Shown: piece after piece, positions 62,058 to 64,000 of the stretch
How positions within the stretch are numbered: position 1 is the first letter of the stretch
How the letters are laid out: each line of letters begins with the position of its first letter
Assembly: GCF_003143995.1 (NCBI RefSeq)
Contig: NZ_QFWG01000010.1
Span: 1 to 64,000 of the forward strand
Source of the DNA: Pseudoglutamicibacter cumminsii
GTDB taxonomy: Bacteria; Actinomycetota; Actinomycetes; Actinomycetales; Micrococcaceae
Reading direction: 5' to 3'
Length of the DNA: 64,000 nt
Program-made: the position numbers and the translations under genes
The notes under the pieces: generated by a model
What the model was told of the DNA's origin: nothing
What the model saw: only the letters and a program-made list of their open reading frames with translations
Database searches by the model: none

Positions 62058-62702
62058 TTAGCTGCGGTAGGTCTTGATGCCGTCTTTGGATACCTCGGTG
62101 AGGTTCTCGTCCAGGGCGATCACGCCGTAGGACCATCCGCGGCGACGGTAGACGAGCGAAGGCAAGCCGGTCTCAGAGTCGAGGAACAGGTAGAACGGGT
62201 GGCCTACGAGTTCCATGTTGTCCACGGCGTCGTCTTCGGTCATCGGAACGGCTGGGAAACGCTTGCGGCGGATTTCAACCGGGACGTCGCCAACTTCTTC
62301 TGCGCGGCGGGCTTCCTCTACCTGTTCGAGCAGGGACTTATCGCTTGCTGGCACTGACTCAGGGTCGATCGGCTGGCTCAGTGCGCGGTCATTACGACGG
62401 TGGTCTTTGGCTTTGTCGCGAGCGCGACGCAAACGCTCAAGCAGCTTTGCGAACGCGAGGTCGAAGGCCGAGAACTTCTCAGAGGAGTGAGCTTCAGCGC
62501 GGACCGCCGGCCCCGGGCCGATGACGGTGACTTCGACGGTCATTTCGGAATCAGCGACGCGAGCGTTAGGTTGGCGGGAAACCTTGATATCGATCGTTTG
62601 TGCCCTCGGGGAAAGCTGCTCAACCTTCGCGGCACGATCCTCGGCGTATTCGCGGAACCGGTCCGTAACGCTGACGTTGCGGCCAATGACGTTGACATCC
62701 AT
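62058..62702 (-). CDS. hpf: long-form ribosome hibernation promoting factor
   Basis: Binds and dimerises idle ribosomes under stress or stationary phase. The 214-residue protein has the N-terminal HPF/YfiA domain (MDVNVIGRNVSVTDRFREYAEDR, then VEVTVIGPGPAVRAEA) and the C-terminal dimerisation domain of the long form (DAVDNMELVGHPFYLFLDSETG, then VVYRRRGWSYGVI-like). AGGGAGG lies 8 nt before the ATG. It sits between comF and secA as in other actinobacteria. Confidence 0.96.
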   Translation of the reverse strand: MDVNVIGRNVSVTDRFREYAEDRAAKVEQLSPRAQTIDIKVSRQPNARVADSEMTVEVTVIGPGPAVRAEAHSSEKFSAFDLAFAKLLERLRRARDKAKDHRRNDRALSQPIDPESVPASDKSLLEQVEEARRAEEVGDVPVEIRRKRFPAVPMTEDDAVDNMELVGHPFYLFLDSETGLPSLVYRRRGWSYGVIALDENLTEVSKDGIKTYRS

Positions 62703-62889
62703 GAGAGGTCCTCCCTCAATTCCGAAACAGCACCCGGTGACGGTCCGGCGGGAAGACTATGAACTCATCACCGCCGTTGACGCCAGGTGATGGGTTTGGC
62801 TAGAGGCTCTACCTCGAACTCAAGCCCATGCTTAAAGTTACATCGGTCACACCGTGTTTCGCACCTGTTTGAACCGTATTGGAAGCAAG

Positions 62890-63744
62890 TTAAGCGGGTG
62901 GCTTATTTTCGGTCTCTTCACTTGCGCTGACGGCTGCAGTTCCACAGGGAGGCCTGACCCACGCGACACAGAACGCGCCAACAACCGTAAAGCCCTGAGC
63001 CCTCAGAGTTCGAGCAGCCTCGGCGAGAGTTGACCCGGTCGTCATAACATCATCGAACAACACGACCCTGCGTGGGATCCTTCCGTGCCGGTCCCGCCGC
63101 TTCGCGTTCTGTAGCGCGGCCTGGTCGATGGCAAACTGCCCCTTGACCGCCGCGCTCCGCCCGCTGCGACCACGCGATTTCTGTGGCCCCTGCCGCGTCA
63201 AACCCCAGCTCGTGAGTGTTCGAACCCTCAAGAAGTTCATAACCGACTGAACCTCAGACTCCCGCAAGAGCTCCTCGACCGGTGAGAATCCACGCGCACG
63301 CACCGATGAAGCCTTCGACGGAACCGGAACAACCGCGACTGGCCCGCGTTCAGTAACCGACCGCATCAGCTTCCACGCCCGATCCACTGCAGGACGAAAA
63401 CGCCTGATCAGTCCAAGACCACCCCGGGTTTTCGCTGCCAGCAATGCATTCGAAACAACCCCGGAATAGGCCGCCGCGGCCACAACCGGCGCCCGATGCT
63501 GCGGAGCTAAAACGTCAAGCTCCCTCAGATCATCAACTACAGACGGATGCAACAGCGCCCGCCCCAAATCCGACCCACATTCGACACACAACGGGCCGGC
63601 ATCGGATGAACATCCCACACACCGGGACGGAAGAATCGCCAAAGCTGCTTCGTTCAGAGCGTTGCGCGCCGCGCTCACCACAGGACCAAACCACGCCGCA
63701 TCGGCTGCTTCACGCCATGTCATGCATCCAGCATCGCGTGCCAC
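62890..63744 (-). CDS. comF: ComF-family phosphoribosyltransferase-like protein
   Basis: ComF proteins have a PRTase fold and take part in DNA uptake in competent bacteria; the role outside competence is unclear. The 284-residue protein has a zinc-finger-like N-terminus (CVGCSSDAGPLCVECG), GARxFSPVEELLRE, a QRxLxxAxRREN-type segment reduced to RSAAVKGQFAIDQAALQNAKRRDR (part), and the PRPP loop VVLFDDVMTTGSTLAEA. It starts 103 nt after the lpqB stop. No other competence genes are in the window. Confidence 0.9.
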   Translation of the reverse strand: MARDAGCMTWREAADAAWFGPVVSAARNALNEAALAILPSRCVGCSSDAGPLCVECGSDLGRALLHPSVVDDLRELDVLAPQHRAPVVAAAAYSGVVSNALLAAKTRGGLGLIRRFRPAVDRAWKLMRSVTERGPVAVVPVPSKASSVRARGFSPVEELLRESEVQSVMNFLRVRTLTSWGLTRQGPQKSRGRSGRSAAVKGQFAIDQAALQNAKRRDRHGRIPRRVVLFDDVMTTGSTLAEAARTLRAQGFTVVGAFCVAWVRPPCGTAAVSASEETENKPPA

Positions 63745-63847
63745 TACACCGCAACGGCCGGGTCACAGAAAATGTGGATAGAACGCCCCAAACTCACGGC
63801 TGTGGATCATCGCAGTGGGTTAGAACCGGTGTCACCAGCCCGCGCCA

Positions 63848-64000
63848 TCAGCCAGCGTACGAAAGCTCATGATCGTCCCGGCGGACCTGCTTCCAACCGT
63901 TCGAAGTCCGCTGATACACGCCATCCGCGTTCTCCGCATACACAGCATCCTGTCCCGCGCCCACCGTCAAATGAGTCATCCCGAGCAAAGGCTGACGCCA
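63848..64000 (-). CDS. lpqB: LpqB family lipoprotein, 3' end only
   Basis: The window's right edge cuts this gene; only the last 50 codons are present (stop TGA at 63848-63850). The frame reads WRQPLLGMTHLTVGAGQDAVY, then AENADGVYQRTSNGWKQV, then RRDDHELSYAG, matching a beta-propeller-like LpqB C-terminus. In actinobacteria lpqB follows mtrA and mtrB and precedes comF, so the MtrAB two-component system probably lies just outside the window. The assignment rests on position and short similarity. Confidence 0.7.
   Translation of the reverse strand, partial: WRQPLLGMTHLTVGAGQDAVYAENADGVYQRTSNGWKQVRRDDHELSYAG

Overview
The window is about 64 kb of chromosome from a high-GC Gram-positive actinobacterium. 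Gene content and order fit the Micrococcaceae (Arthrobacter/Rothia-like): glnE next to a GlnA2-type synthetase, a division and cell wall (dcw) cluster ending in ftsZ-pgeF-yggS-sepF-yggT-divIVA, Rv2175c- and Rv3235-like genes, a 180-kDa NAD-glutamate dehydrogenase, and a secA-hpf-comF-lpqB end. I cannot name the species. I see no tRNA, rRNA, transposase, phage or CRISPR array.

Left part (1-9.3 kb): glnA/glnE (nitrogen), a small conserved protein, map, a secreted PET-hydrolase/cutinase-like enzyme closed off by strong hairpins on both sides, then nrdR and hisD. Centre (9.3-34.5 kb): one long minus-strand run, read in transcription order as mraZ, rsmH, ftsL, ftsI, murE, murF, mraY, murD, ftsW, murG, murC, ftsQ, ftsZ, pgeF, yggS, sepF, yggT, divIVA, lspA, rluD-like, dnaE, hisD, nrdR. 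Several junctions are 4-nt start/stop overlaps, so translation is probably coupled. ftsZ carries an apparent one-base deletion near 18984. A structured RNA lies in the mraZ-rsmH gap, and a cluster of AAAGTGG boxes lies upstream of mraZ.

Accessory island (about 34.8-44.6 kb): related genomes, as I recall them, have mraZ next to a DUF3040 gene and dinB. Here the two are separated by a 1505-residue G5-repeat surface protein with an LARTG sorting signal, and by a tight four-gene operon. That operon encodes a small secreted beta-gamma-crystallin-like protein, a cysteine-containing lipoprotein, a membrane-fusion-type adaptor with a peptidoglycan-binding domain, and a MacB-like ABC exporter. It has its own promoter, and hairpins lie on both sides. 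It is the best candidate here for an undescribed system, perhaps bacteriocin-like export or envelope defence.

Right part (44.6-64 kb): DUF3040, dinB, a polyprenyl diphosphate synthase, an Rv2175c-like DNA-binding protein and a three-LysM lytic transglycosylase. The last two share an intergenic region with a 9-bp-period TCACA array, probably MtrA boxes. Then come the giant NAD-GDH, a SAF-domain/CpaE-like pair with a degenerate Walker A, an unknown gene, a LysM membrane protein, an Rv3235-like protein, secA, hpf, comF and the 3' end of lpqB. Themes are peptidoglycan synthesis and remodelling, cell division, glutamine/glutamate metabolism and protein export.
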